14,794 nt of DNA from Stenotrophomonas maltophilia. Its GTDB lineage: Bacteria; Pseudomonadota; Gammaproteobacteria; Xanthomonadales; Xanthomonadaceae. This document shows, piece after piece, positions 6,366-14,794 of the stretch (its first letter is position 1; each line of letters begins with the position of its first letter). Under the pieces are notes generated by a model. It saw nothing but the letters and a program-made list of their open reading frames with translations, made no database searches and was not told the DNA's origin. The translations under genes were made by a program, and so were the position numbers. The DNA is taken from NCBI GenBank assembly GCA_002435595.1, contig DJBL01000156.1:1-14794 (forward strand), in the 5' to 3' direction.

Positions 6366-6738
6366 ATGAACAAGCTCACCGTCCTGCTGGTCGACGACCA
6401 CGAAGGCTTCATCAATGCCGCCATGCGCCACTTCCGCAAGGTCGACTGGCTGGACGTGATCGGCAGCGCCGCCAACGGCCTGGAGGCGATCGAGCGCTCC
6501 GAGTCGCTGCGCCCGCAGGTGGTGCTGATGGACCTGGCGATGCCCGAAATGGGCGGCCTGCAGGCCACCCGCCTGATCAAGTCGCAGGACGATGCGCCCT
6601 ACATCGTGATCGCCAGCCATTTCGACGACGTGGAACACCGCGAGCATGCGCTGCGCGCCGGTGCCGACAACTTCGTCAGCAAGCTGTCCTACATCCAGGA
6701 GGTCATGCCGATCCTGGAAGGCCTGAAGGGGAAGGATC

Positions 6739-6746
<8 letters not shown>
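6366..6746 (+). CDS. Stand-alone receiver-domain (CheY-like) response regulator
   Basis: Encodes 126 aa, one receiver domain and no output domain. The acidic pair is D10/D11 in VLLVDDH, the phosphoacceptor is D56 in VVLMDLAMPEMGG, and the switch residues are S84 (IVIASHF) and K106 (FVSK), so phosphorylation chemistry looks intact. ATG 6366 is preferred: AAGGA at 6351-6355 is 10 bases before it but only one base before the ATG at 6357, which would add MED. The gene lies 14 bases after rpoN2 and overlaps fleQ by 8 bases, so it is probably translated with fleQ. The role is unknown: it may tune FleQ or RpoN2, act as a phosphate sink, or respond to an unlinked kinase. It lacks the CheY signature context (che genes), so I would not call it cheY. 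Confidence 0.9.
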
Positions 6747-8235
<1,489 letters not shown>

Positions 8236-8262
8236 TCGGCGCTGCGCCAGCGTGAGCGCACA

Positions 8263-8290
8263 CAAACGCCCGGGCTTGCCCGGGCGTTTG
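8263..8290. terminator. Strong hairpin terminator after fleQ
   Basis: CAAACGCCCGGGC (8263-8275), TT, GCCCGGGCGTTTG (8278-8290): a 13-bp perfect stem ending in TTT on the + strand. The flanks GCACA and TGTGC can pair further. It is symmetric, so it could act on both strands. It lies 28 bases after the fleQ stop and separates the regulatory block from the fliE operon. Confidence 0.8.
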
Positions 8291-8293
8291 CAT

Positions 8294-8941
8294 GTGCAGG
8301 GACGAGCCTGCCGCAGCGCCCAGGGTTCCCGCTCCCTCTGCGACTTGCCTGCTGTCCCTCGCCGCGGCGACGACAACCTTCACGTTTGGACGCCAGCCCT
8401 GCTGCTGTACCCCGCGCTGTGCGTCGGCTCCGACTGCACCCTTCCCGCCACGCTCGACGCACGCCAGTTCATCAATCTCAGCGATCCGCTCCATCGCCCC
8501 GACAATCCCAATGCCGGGCCGATGGTGCAGGTGAAATTCGCCGCCGACCACTACGTGCTCGACATCCTGGGCACCGCGGTCCACGTGCAGGGTAGCTACC
8601 GCTACCAGCGCCATGCCCCGCACTTCGGTGAAATCCGGATGCGCGAAGCCTTCCCGGGCGGTACCACCGCATACACCCTGCTGCTCACCTGCCTCACCGA
8701 CAACGAAGGCATGTTCGTCTTCACCCAGCACGCCGGCCCAATCGCCCCGGCCCGCCGCCAGAACAGCGGCCGCTGGACGCTGACGCCTTGGCAAGAGCAG
8801 CCACCCATGCGGTGGCTGCACACCCCCCCCGCCGGTTTTCCGACGCCGGCGCGCCGACACGCGCGCCGCGTCAAACCGCCGCAGCAACATTCCGTCGGAG
8901 CGCCCGGCCGGCCGACCCGCCGGTGGTCGGCCCGTGAATAG
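8294..8941 (+). CDS. Hypothetical protein with GTYTY-like beta-strand core; start and end uncertain
   Basis: The frame is open from inside fleQ to TAG 8939-8941. From ~8320 to ~8790 it has the GC-rich third positions of the neighbouring genes and protein-like patterns. No confident start exists: GTG 8294 (used here, 215 aa), TTG 8345 and ATG 8522 all lack a good ribosome site. Visible core (numbering from 8294): hydrophobic ALLLYPALCVGSDC (~33-46), VQVKF (~78), HVQGSYRYQR (~97-106), YTLLLTCL (~127-134), GMFVFTQ (~139-145). This spacing of G-Y-Y, YTL.L and G.F.F strands resembles small beta-sandwich or lipocalin-like domains of secreted proteins, but I recognise no named family and claim no function. 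From ~residue 168 on, the tail is Arg/Pro-rich, contains three hairpins and is probably not genuine coding. The gene may be degenerate or end-extended. It is cut off from fleQ by a terminator. Confidence 0.45.
   Translation: MQGRACRSAQGSRSLCDLPAVPRRGDDNLHVWTPALLLYPALCVGSDCTLPATLDARQFINLSDPLHRPDNPNAGPMVQVKFAADHYVLDILGTAVHVQGSYRYQRHAPHFGEIRMREAFPGGTTAYTLLLTCLTDNEGMFVFTQHAGPIAPARRQNSGRWTLTPWQEQPPMRWLHTPPAGFPTPARRHARRVKPPQQHSVGAPGRPTRRWSARE
8797..8932. repeat. Cluster of three REP-like hairpins upstream of fliE
   Basis: Hairpin 1 is GCAGCCACC-CATGC-GGTGGCTGC (8797-8819). Hairpin 2 is CGCCGG with CCGGCG (8830-8851). Hairpin 3 is GGCCGACC with GGTCGGCC (8910-8932). The first and third share a G-C-C-x-A-C-C stem pattern like the palindromic repeats scattered in Stenotrophomonas genomes, but the GTAG end mark is missing. 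They overlap the tail of the hypothetical ORF and could terminate its transcript or be a degenerate repeat pair. Confidence 0.45.
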
Positions 8942-8985
8942 GCAAGCCCTTGTGCCACCAACAAAACTGAACCGGTAAGCGGTTT

Positions 8986-9001
8986 CGGCACGGCACTTGC
9001 A
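8986..9001 (+). promoter_or_regulatory. Sigma-54 (RpoN) -24/-12 promoter for the fliE operon
   Basis: CGGCACG (8986-8992), four bases, TTGCA (8997-9001). The match to TGGCACG-N4-TTGCA is complete except for the first base, and GG (8987-8988) and GC (8999-9000) are exactly 10 bases apart. The start site should be near 9012, about 33 bases before the fliE ATG. It is the best sigma-54 site in the window and very likely drives fliEFGHIJK. Confidence 0.88.
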
Positions 9002-9044
9002 ACGTATTCACTCGAAACCCCATCCCAGCTTCGGAACGTTCCAG

Positions 9045-9407
9045 ATGTCGCACTCCGTCACCTCCGTCCTTTCCCAGATCCGCTCCTTCCAGACCCAGAT
9101 GGGGCAGTCCGCCGTCAGTCCGCTGACGGAGGCGCCGAAGGGCAATGCCATCCAGGGCCTGGTTGCTCCCCAGGAAGTGCAGGGGCCGAGCTTCACCGAA
9201 ACCCTGCGCGGCGCCATCGCCGGCGTCAACGATGCGCAGCAGAAATCCGGCGCCCTCGCCAAGGCCTTCGAACTGGGTGAACCCGGTGCGGACCTGGCCA
9301 AGGTGATGGTCGCCTCGCAGCAGTCCCAGATCGCCTTCCGCGCCACCGTGGAAGTCCGTAACCGTCTCGTCCAGGCTTACCAGGACGTGATGAACATGCC
9401 GCTGTAA
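9045..9407 (+). CDS. fliE: Flagellar hook-basal body protein FliE
   Basis: Small basal-body protein that joins the MS ring (FliF) to the proximal rod and is the first rod-type export substrate. The product is 120 aa, slightly longer than the usual ~105-115. The variable N terminus is followed by the conserved C-terminal half: PSFTETLRGAIAGVNDAQQK, KAFELGEPGADLAKVMVASQ and the end VRNRLVQAYQDVMNMPL, which is diagnostic for FliE. ATG 9045 is chosen because it leads into a normal N terminus; upstream in-frame codons overlap the sigma-54 promoter. The ribosome site is weak (GGA at 9033-9035). fliF starts 12 bases after the stop. It is the first gene of the operon. Confidence 0.94.
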   Translation: MSHSVTSVLSQIRSFQTQMGQSAVSPLTEAPKGNAIQGLVAPQEVQGPSFTETLRGAIAGVNDAQQKSGALAKAFELGEPGADLAKVMVASQQSQIAFRATVEVRNRLVQAYQDVMNMPL

Positions 9408-9419
9408 GGATAGAAACGC

Positions 9420-11063
9420 ATGGCCCTGTCGCTCTCCAAGGAATCCCTGAACGCCGAAAAGGCGGGCCAGTGGTTCGACCGGCTGCAAAGCCTGCAGATC
9501 ACCCGTCGGCTCGGACTGATGGCGATGATCGCCGTGGCCGTGGCGGCAGGTCTGTTCGTGTTCTTCTGGTCGCAGAAGCCGGGCATGGTGCCGCTGTACA
9601 CCGGCCTGGACCAGAAGGCCACCGCCGAGGCCACCGACCTGCTGCGCACCGCGCAGATCCCGTTCGAACTGGATCCGGCCACCGGTGGCATCACCGTGCC
9701 GGAAAAGAACCTGCACGATGCGCGGCTGAAGCTGGCCGGCTCGGGCCTGACCGACAGCGGTCGGCTGGGCTTTGAGCTGATGGAGCGCGACCCGGGCTTC
9801 GGCGTCAGCCAGTTCATGGAGAACGCCCGTTACCAGCATTCGCTGGAGACCGAGCTGTCGCGCACCATCAACACCCTGCGCCCGGTACGCGATTCGCGCG
9901 TGCACCTGGCCATCCCCAAGCCGAGCGCGTTCACCCGCCAGCGCGACGTGGCCAGTGCCTCGGTGGTGCTGGAACTGCGCGGTGGGCAGCAGCTGGAACG
10001 TGGCCAGATCGATGCGATCGTGCACATGGTGGCCGCCAGCATCCCCGACCTGGCCCCGGAGCGGGTCACGGTGGTGGACCAGAGCGGGCGCATGCTCAGC
10101 GTCTCCGACCCCAACAGCGAAGCGGCAATGAACGCCGCGCAGTTCGAGCAGGTGCGCCGCCAGGAAACCTCGTTCAACCAGCGCATCCGCGAACTGCTCG
10201 AGCCGATGACCGGCCCGGGCCGGGTCAACCCGGAAGTCAGCGTGGACATGGACTTCTCGGTGATCGAGGAAGCCCGTGAGCTTTACAACGGCGAGCCGCA
10301 GAAGCTGCGCAGCGAGCAGATGAGCGAGAACAGCAGCAGCACCCCCGGCCCGCAGGGCGTGCCCGGTGCCACCAGCAACACCCCGCCCGGCCCGGCCGCG
10401 GCGCCGGCGGTGGCCGCGGCCCCCACCGAAACCTCCAAGAACGCAACCCGCAACTACGAGCTGGACCGCACCCTGCAGCACACCCGGCAACCGGCCGGCC
10501 GCATCAAGCGCGTGTCGGTGGCGGTGCTGGTGGACAACGTCCCGCGCGCCGGTGCCAACGGCAAGACCACCGAGCAGGCGCTGTCGGCGGCCGAGCTGAC
10601 CCGGGTCGAGGCGCTGGTCAAGCAGGCGGTTGGTTTTGATGCCGAACGTGGCGACACCGTGTCGGTGATGAATGCCCCGTTCGTGCGCGAGACCACCCCG
10701 GTGGAAGGCCCCAAGTGGTGGGAGCTGCCGCAGGTGCAGGACGCCCTGAGGCTGCTGCTCGGCGCGATCGTGGTGCTGGCCCTGGTGTTTGGCGTGCTGC
10801 GCCCGGCGCTGCGCTCGATCACCGGCCAGAACAAGAAAGCCACCGATGAAGAACTGGAACCGCACAGTGCCGACGTGCAGCTGGTCGATGACGGCGAGGG
10901 CCTGCCCGCCCTCGGCAGCGAACGCCTGAACGCGGCTGGACATGAAACCCTGGCACTGCCGGTGGACTCCTACGAGGAACGACTGCGCATGGCGCGTGAA
11001 GCTGTAAAGACCGATTCCAAGCGCGTGGCCCAGGTGGTCAAGGGCTGGGTGGCCAATGACTGA
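9420..11063 (+). CDS. fliF: Flagellar MS-ring protein FliF
   Basis: Forms the inner-membrane MS ring, the base on which the rotor, rod and export gate are built. The product is 547 aa, normal length. A cytoplasmic N terminus leads to transmembrane helix 1 (~31-50, LGLMAMIAVAVAAGLFVFFW). The periplasmic ring-building motif domain follows, with VPLYTGLD, PEKNLHDARLKLAGSGL and the SRTINTL region. A Pro/Gly/Ala-rich unstructured loop (~305-340, GPQGVPGATSNTPPGPAAAP) is typical of the beta-collar/RBM3 area. Helix 2 (~442-463, LLLGAIVVLALVFGVL) precedes a cytoplasmic tail that binds FliG; the tail contains the conserved YEERLRMAREAV. ATG 9420 has AAGGA at 9406-9410. The last 8 bases overlap fliG, so the MS ring and its partner are translationally coupled. 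Confidence 0.97.
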   Translation: MALSLSKESLNAEKAGQWFDRLQSLQITRRLGLMAMIAVAVAAGLFVFFWSQKPGMVPLYTGLDQKATAEATDLLRTAQIPFELDPATGGITVPEKNLHDARLKLAGSGLTDSGRLGFELMERDPGFGVSQFMENARYQHSLETELSRTINTLRPVRDSRVHLAIPKPSAFTRQRDVASASVVLELRGGQQLERGQIDAIVHMVAASIPDLAPERVTVVDQSGRMLSVSDPNSEAAMNAAQFEQVRRQETSFNQRIRELLEPMTGPGRVNPEVSVDMDFSVIEEARELYNGEPQKLRSEQMSENSSSTPGPQGVPGATSNTPPGPAAAPAVAAAPTETSKNATRNYELDRTLQHTRQPAGRIKRVSVAVLVDNVPRAGANGKTTEQALSAAELTRVEALVKQAVGFDAERGDTVSVMNAPFVRETTPVEGPKWWELPQVQDALRLLLGAIVVLALVFGVLRPALRSITGQNKKATDEELEPHSADVQLVDDGEGLPALGSERLNAAGHETLALPVDSYEERLRMAREAVKTDSKRVAQVVKGWVAND

Positions 11064-12069
11064 TGCCGCCGCCACCGCGCCGCTGACCGGCGTACAACGC
11101 GCCGCCGTGCTGCTGCTCTCGCTGGGTGAACTGGACGCGGCCGAAGTGCTGCGCCACATGGAGCCCAAGGAGGTGCAGAAGATCGGCATCGCCATGGCCA
11201 CCATGACCGACATCACCCGTGCCCAGGTCGAGGGCGTCATGGACCAGTTCAGCAACGAACTGGGCTCCAAGACCTCCCTCGGCGTCGGCTCGGACGACTA
11301 CATCCGCAACATGCTGGTGCAGGCGCTGGGCAGTGAAAAGGCCGGCAACCTGATCGACCGCATCCTGCTCGGGCGCAACACCACCGGCCTGGACGCGCTG
11401 AAGTGGATGGACCCGCGTGCGGTGGCCGACCTGGTCCGCAACGAGCATCCGCAGATCATCGCCATCGTGATGGCGCACCTGGAAACCGACCAGGCCGCCG
11501 ACGCGCTCAAGCTGCTGCCCGAGCGTACCCGCGTGGACGTGCTGCTGCGCATCGCCACCCTGGACGGCATCCCGCCCAACGCGTTGAACGAACTGAACGA
11601 AATCATGGAGCGCCAGTTCGCCGGCAACCAGAACCTGAAGTCGTCCAACATCGGCGGCGTGCAGTGCGCGGCCAACATCCTCAACTTCATGGACAGCGGC
11701 CAGGACCAGGCCATCCTGGGCGAGATCGCGCGCATCGATGCCCCGCTCAGCGGGCGCATCCAGGACCTGATGTTCGTGTTCGACGACCTGGTGGACCTGG
11801 ACGACCGCGAGCTGCAGCTGGTGCTGCGCGAAGTCAGCGGCGAACGCCTGGGCCTGGCCCTGCGCGGGGCGGACATCAAGGTGCGCGACAAGATCACCCG
11901 CAACATGTCCCAGCGCGCGGCCGAGATCCTGCTCGAAGACATGGAAGCGCGCGGCCCGGTACGCCTGTCCGACGTGGAAGTGGCCCAGCGCGAAATCCTG
12001 GCCATCGTCAAGCGCATGGCCGATGAAGGCACTGTCACCATCGGCGGCAACGCGGAGGCGATGCTGTGA
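11056..12069 (+). CDS. fliG: Flagellar motor switch protein FliG
   Basis: Rotor protein of the C ring; it couples to MotA/B-type stators for torque and sets rotation direction. The product is 337 aa, normal length. The N domain (1-~100) binds FliF (LTGVQRAAVLLLSLGE). The middle domain carries the EHPQ motif at residues 130-133, used for FliM binding. The C domain has the charged torque helix region FDDLVDLDDRELQLVL, then GADIKVRDKITRNMSQRAAE and GPVRLSDVE, all highly conserved. It starts at ATG 11056, inside the end of fliF (8-base overlap), and its stop overlaps the fliH start as GTGA. The motor residues look intact, so the motor should be functional. Confidence 0.98.
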   Translation: MTDAAATAPLTGVQRAAVLLLSLGELDAAEVLRHMEPKEVQKIGIAMATMTDITRAQVEGVMDQFSNELGSKTSLGVGSDDYIRNMLVQALGSEKAGNLIDRILLGRNTTGLDALKWMDPRAVADLVRNEHPQIIAIVMAHLETDQAADALKLLPERTRVDVLLRIATLDGIPPNALNELNEIMERQFAGNQNLKSSNIGGVQCAANILNFMDSGQDQAILGEIARIDAPLSGRIQDLMFVFDDLVDLDDRELQLVLREVSGERLGLALRGADIKVRDKITRNMSQRAAEILLEDMEARGPVRLSDVEVAQREILAIVKRMADEGTVTIGGNAEAML

Positions 12070-12704
12070 CGACCGCCGTGCGCTGGCTTGCCCCGGACCT
12101 GCTGGCCGAGCCCGAGGCGGCGGAAGAAGAAGAGCGCCTGGAGCTCACCGAGCCGGATCCGGAGCTCGAACCGGAACCGCTGCTGCAGCTGCCGACCCTG
12201 GAAGAGATCCAGCAGATCCAGGAAGAAGCGGAAAAGGACGGCTTCGAGCGCGGCCATGCCGACGGCCAGGCCCAGGGCCAGGCCGAAGTGCGGCGCCTGA
12301 TCGCGCAGATCGAGGGCATCCTGGACAACTTCAGCCGGCCGCTGGTGCGGCTGGAGAACGAAGTGGTGGCCGCGCTCGGCGAACTGGCCGTGCGCATCGC
12401 CGGTACCCTGGTCGGCCGCGCCTACGAGGCCGACCCGGCCCTGCTGGCGCAACTGGTCGGCGAGGCCGTGGATGCGGTCGGCGGTGCCAACCGCGACGTG
12501 GAGGTTCGCCTGCACCCCGACGATATTGCCGCGCTGACCCCGTTGCTGCAGTTGTCGCCGACCCAGCGCCTGACCGCTGACCTCAGCCTGAGCCGCGGCG
12601 ACCTGCGCGTGCATGCCGAGGCGGTCCGCATCGACGGCACCCTGGAAGCGCGCCTGCGTGGTGCGCTGGATGCGGTGCTGCGCCGTTCTGGAGCCAGTGC
12701 ATGA
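12066..12704 (+). CDS. fliH: Flagellar export ATPase regulator FliH
   Basis: Peripheral stalk-like protein that dimerises, holds the FliI ATPase and anchors it to the C ring and export gate. The product is 212 aa. The N terminus carries Trp7, in the place of the tryptophans that bind FliN/FlhA in enteric FliH. It then has a very acidic stretch (15-38, EEEE and EPDPELEPEP). Next is a helical region with three consecutive GxxxG motifs (G59, G63, G67, G71), the characteristic FliH repeat. A vacuolar-ATPase-subunit-like C domain (~100-205) includes LAVRIAGTLVGRAYE and DVEVRLHPDDIAAL. The start is GTG 12066 in a GTGA overlap with fliG; the stop overlaps fliI as ATGA. Overall sequence conservation in FliH is low, but context and repeats make the call firm. 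Confidence 0.93.
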   Translation: MTTAVRWLAPDLLAEPEAAEEEERLELTEPDPELEPEPLLQLPTLEEIQQIQEEAEKDGFERGHADGQAQGQAEVRRLIAQIEGILDNFSRPLVRLENEVVAALGELAVRIAGTLVGRAYEADPALLAQLVGEAVDAVGGANRDVEVRLHPDDIAALTPLLQLSPTQRLTADLSLSRGDLRVHAEAVRIDGTLEARLRGALDAVLRRSGASA

Positions 12705-14089
12705 ACACCGAATCCTCGCCCGCCCCCGCCCCCGCCGCCGACTGGGCCGCCGCGCGCAACCTGCGCCTGGCCGCCCGCCTGGATGGCATCCAGCCCGATG
12801 GTACGCATGGCCGCGGCCTGATCCGCGAGGGCGTGCTGCGTCGCGCGGTCGGCCTGACCCTGGAAGCGGTCGGCTGCGAATCGCCGATGGGTGCCAGCTG
12901 CAAGGTCGAAGTGGCCGACGGCGGGTGGGTCGACGCCGAAGTGGTCGGGTTTGCCGGCGAACGCACCTACCTGATGCCCAGCGCCGAACTGCACGGCCTG
13001 CTGCCCAACGCACGGGTGGTGCCGGTGCTGGGCCGTGGCGGCGTGGAAGTCGGCGAAGGGCTGCTCGGCCGCGTCATCGACAGCGATGGCGTACCGCTGG
13101 ACGGCAAGGGCCCGATCCGCGCCGAAGGCACGGTCGGCATGGCCGGGGTGTCGATCAACCCGCTCGCCCGCGAGCCGATCACCCAGCCGCTGGACGTCGG
13201 CGTGCGCGCGATCAACGCGCTGCTGCCGATCGGCCGCGGCCAGCGCGTGGGCCTGTTCGCCGGCTCCGGCGTGGGCAAGTCCACGCTGCTGGGCATGATG
13301 ACCCGCTACACCGCCGCCGACGTGATCGTGGTCGGCCTGATCGGCGAACGTGGCCGCGAAGTGCGCGACTTCGTCGAAAGCACGCTGGGCGAGGAAGGCC
13401 TGCGCCGCGCGGTGGTGGTGGCCAGCCCGGCCGACCGCCCGCCGCTGGCCCGCCTGCACGGCGCCTACCGCGCCACCGCCATCGCCGAGTGGTTCCGCGA
13501 CCAGGGCCTGAACGTGCTGCTGCTGATGGATTCGCTCACCCGCTTTGCCCAGGCCCAGCGCGAAATCGGCCTGTCGGTCGGCGAGCCGCCGACCACCCGT
13601 GGCTACCCGCCCTCGGTGTTTGCCAAGCTGCCGGCGCTGGTGGAACGTGCCGGCAACGGCGCCAAGGGCCGTGGCTCGATCACCGCCTTCTACACCGTGC
13701 TGACCGAAGGCGACGATCCGCAGGACCCGATCGCCGATGCGGCGCGCGCCATCCTCGACGGCCACATCCTGCTCTCGCGCCGGGTCGCCGACAGTGGCCT
13801 GTACCCGGCCATCGACGTGGAATCCTCGGTCAGCCGCGTGGTCACCGAGATCGCCGATGAACCGTGGCGCGCGCGCATCCGCAAGCTCAAGCGGCTGGTC
13901 TCGGCGTACTCCTCCAACCGCGACCTGATCGCCATCGGCGCGTACCAGCGCGGCAACGATCCGGCCACCGACGAAGCCCTGGAGCGCTGGTCGGACATCG
14001 TTGAATTCCTCGGCCAGGACGTCGGCAAGGCCGCCGACCTGCCGCACAGCCAGGCCGCACTCAAGCGCCTGGTGGAACCAGAGACCTAA
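12701..14089 (+). CDS. fliI: Flagellum-specific export ATPase FliI
   Basis: Hexameric F1-beta-like ATPase of the flagellar type III export apparatus; it unloads chaperones and primes substrates. The product is 462 aa, normal length. The N-terminal beta-barrel domain (~20-95) is followed by the catalytic domain with Walker A GSGVGKS (188-194, K193), VGLIGERGREVRDFVE, Walker B LLLMDSLTRFAQAQREIGL (D277) and the signature GEPPTTRGYPPSVF. The latter distinguishes type III ATPases from ATP synthase beta. The C-terminal helical part contains LKRLVSAY. ATG 12701 overlaps the fliH stop by 4 bases; fliJ starts 3 bases after the stop. All catalytic residues I can check are present. A virulence type III ATPase is excluded by the flagellar neighbours. 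Confidence 0.98.
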   Translation: MNTESSPAPAPAADWAAARNLRLAARLDGIQPDGTHGRGLIREGVLRRAVGLTLEAVGCESPMGASCKVEVADGGWVDAEVVGFAGERTYLMPSAELHGLLPNARVVPVLGRGGVEVGEGLLGRVIDSDGVPLDGKGPIRAEGTVGMAGVSINPLAREPITQPLDVGVRAINALLPIGRGQRVGLFAGSGVGKSTLLGMMTRYTAADVIVVGLIGERGREVRDFVESTLGEEGLRRAVVVASPADRPPLARLHGAYRATAIAEWFRDQGLNVLLLMDSLTRFAQAQREIGLSVGEPPTTRGYPPSVFAKLPALVERAGNGAKGRGSITAFYTVLTEGDDPQDPIADAARAILDGHILLSRRVADSGLYPAIDVESSVSRVVTEIADEPWRARIRKLKRLVSAYSSNRDLIAIGAYQRGNDPATDEALERWSDIVEFLGQDVGKAADLPHSQAALKRLVEPET

Positions 14090-14092
14090 GCC

Positions 14093-14551
14093 ATGATCCA
14101 GTCCAAGCGTTTCGATCCCCTGCTCAAGCGGGCCCAGGACCACGAAGACGAGGTGGCACGCGACCTGGCCGAACGCCAGCGCACGCTCGACACCCATCTG
14201 TCGCGGCTGGACGAACTGCGTCGCTACGCCGACGAGTACGCGAACGCACAGATGGCCGCCACCAGCCCGGCGCAGCTGCTCAACCGGCGTGCCTTCCTGG
14301 ACCGCCTGGACAGCGCCGTGGCCCAGCAGAGCCAGACCGTGGACAGCAACCGCGAGAAGGTGGAGGCCGAACGCGCCCGGCTGATCCTGGCCAGCCGTGA
14401 CAAGGCCGTGCTGGAGCAGCTGGCCGCCAGTTACCGCGCGCAGGAGAAGGTGGTCATCGACCGCCGCGACCAGCGTGAGATGGATGACCTGGGCGCACGC
14501 CGCAGCCGTGCAGCCCAACACGACGACACCGATACCGGAGGCAACCCGTGA
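14093..14551 (+). CDS. fliJ: Flagellar export protein FliJ
   Basis: Coiled-coil stalk protein of the FliHIJ export complex, similar to the gamma subunit of rotary ATPases; it also recycles chaperones. The product is 152 aa, nearly all helical and highly charged: FDPLLKRAQDHEDEVARDLA at the N terminus, LDTHLSRLDELRRYADEYAN, and a second long helix from ~75 to ~135 (VEAERARLILASRDKAVLEQ). This two-helix hairpin and the length fit FliJ. It lies directly after fliI, 3 bases from its stop. Its TGA overlaps the fliK ATG by one base. The FliJ family is poorly conserved, so position adds much to the call. Confidence 0.92.
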   Translation: MIQSKRFDPLLKRAQDHEDEVARDLAERQRTLDTHLSRLDELRRYADEYANAQMAATSPAQLLNRRAFLDRLDSAVAQQSQTVDSNREKVEAERARLILASRDKAVLEQLAASYRAQEKVVIDRRDQREMDDLGARRSRAAQHDDTDTGGNP

Positions 14552-14794
14552 TGCCCTCTTCCCTGCTTGGCAGTACCGCCACCGGCGGCGCCAAGGGCAC
14601 CGGCGCCAGCACGCGCAGCGACAGCACCGGCGGCAGCGACCGCCAGGACTTTGACACCCTGCTCAAGTCCGACCCGCCCCGCCCCGCCAAGGCCGGTCCG
14701 GCCACCGCAGCCAACGCCGGCACCTCGACGCCGGGCGACACCCCGGCTGCCGATCCGGACGGCACCCCCTCGGCCACGTTCGCGCTGCGCCCGG
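14551..14794 (+). CDS. fliK: Flagellar hook-length control protein FliK, N-terminal fragment
   Basis: Only the first 81 codons are present; the gene runs out of the window. ATG 14551 shares its A with the fliJ stop and has GGAGG at 14537-14541; the in-frame GTG at 14548 is an alternative start. The visible part is low-complexity and disordered, rich in Gly, Thr, Ser, Ala and Pro, with a short QDFDTLLKSD segment (~residues 32-41) of the kind seen near FliK N termini. FliK is the secreted ruler that sets hook length and switches export specificity through its C-terminal domain, which is not visible here. Identification rests on position after fliJ and composition. Confidence 0.8.
   Translation, partial: MPSSLLGSTATGGAKGTGASTRSDSTGGSDRQDFDTLLKSDPPRPAKAGPATAANAGTSTPGDTPAADPDGTPSATFALRP

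Noticed and set aside
8871..11270. Very long open frame on the - strand (799 codons) opposite fliE and fliF
   Set aside because: It is a mirror of GC-rich third codon positions in fliE/fliF; the translation is low-complexity His/Gln/Gly/Arg-rich with no family motif, while the + strand genes are unmistakable.
12422..14521. 699-codon open frame on the - strand opposite fliH, fliI and fliJ
   Set aside because: Same artefact of high GC; no motif, and the opposite strand carries conserved FliI catalytic motifs.

Overview
The window is a contiguous piece of a polar-flagellum gene cluster from a high-GC gammaproteobacterium, most likely a Stenotrophomonas or a close Xanthomonadaceae relative. I infer this from three things: the gene order (fliC, fliD, fliS, fliT-like, PilZ-like, LuxR-type regulator, rpoN2, receiver-only regulator, fleQ, then fliEFGHIJK), the family features of RpoN2 and FleQ, and the strongly GC-rich third codon positions. 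Every confident gene is on the + strand. I see no tRNA, rRNA, CRISPR array, insertion sequence or phage gene.

Left part (1-3928): the 3' end of a flagellin gene (fliC). A 447-base gap follows. It holds a long imperfect inverted repeat, a strong intrinsic terminator and a near-perfect sigma-54 promoter for fliD. After fliD come a perfect hairpin and a sigma-28 (FliA-type) promoter match, then a tightly packed late group: fliS, a fliT-like chaperone gene and a gene for an atypical PilZ protein with a coiled coil.

Middle part (3929-8290): the regulatory block. It contains a LuxR/NarL-type response regulator (fsnR-like), the alternative sigma-54 factor rpoN2, a stand-alone receiver-domain protein and the sigma-54 activator fleQ, closed by a strong hairpin. 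Candidate operators (inverted repeats) lie upstream of fsnR and of rpoN2. FleQ and RpoN2 should fire the sigma-54 promoters seen here before fliD and fliE, so this block probably controls the genes on both sides of it.

Gap with an unknown gene (8291-9044): an ORF between fleQ and fliE has credible coding character and a beta-strand-rich core, but an unclear start and a tail made of REP-like hairpins. The strongest sigma-54 promoter of the window follows.

Right part (9045-14794): fliE, fliF, fliG, fliH, fliI, fliJ and the 5' end of fliK. These encode the rod adaptor/MS ring, rotor switch and export ATPase complex (FliHIJ), then the hook-length ruler. Most junctions overlap or nearly touch, which points to one translationally coupled operon from the fliE promoter.

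The gene set is a known type of system. The parts I find least ordinary are the fleQ-fliE orphan ORF, the loss of the c-di-GMP-binding LFRSL motif in FleQ, the degenerate coiled-coil PilZ protein, and the structured DNA/RNA elements after fliC and before rpoN2.
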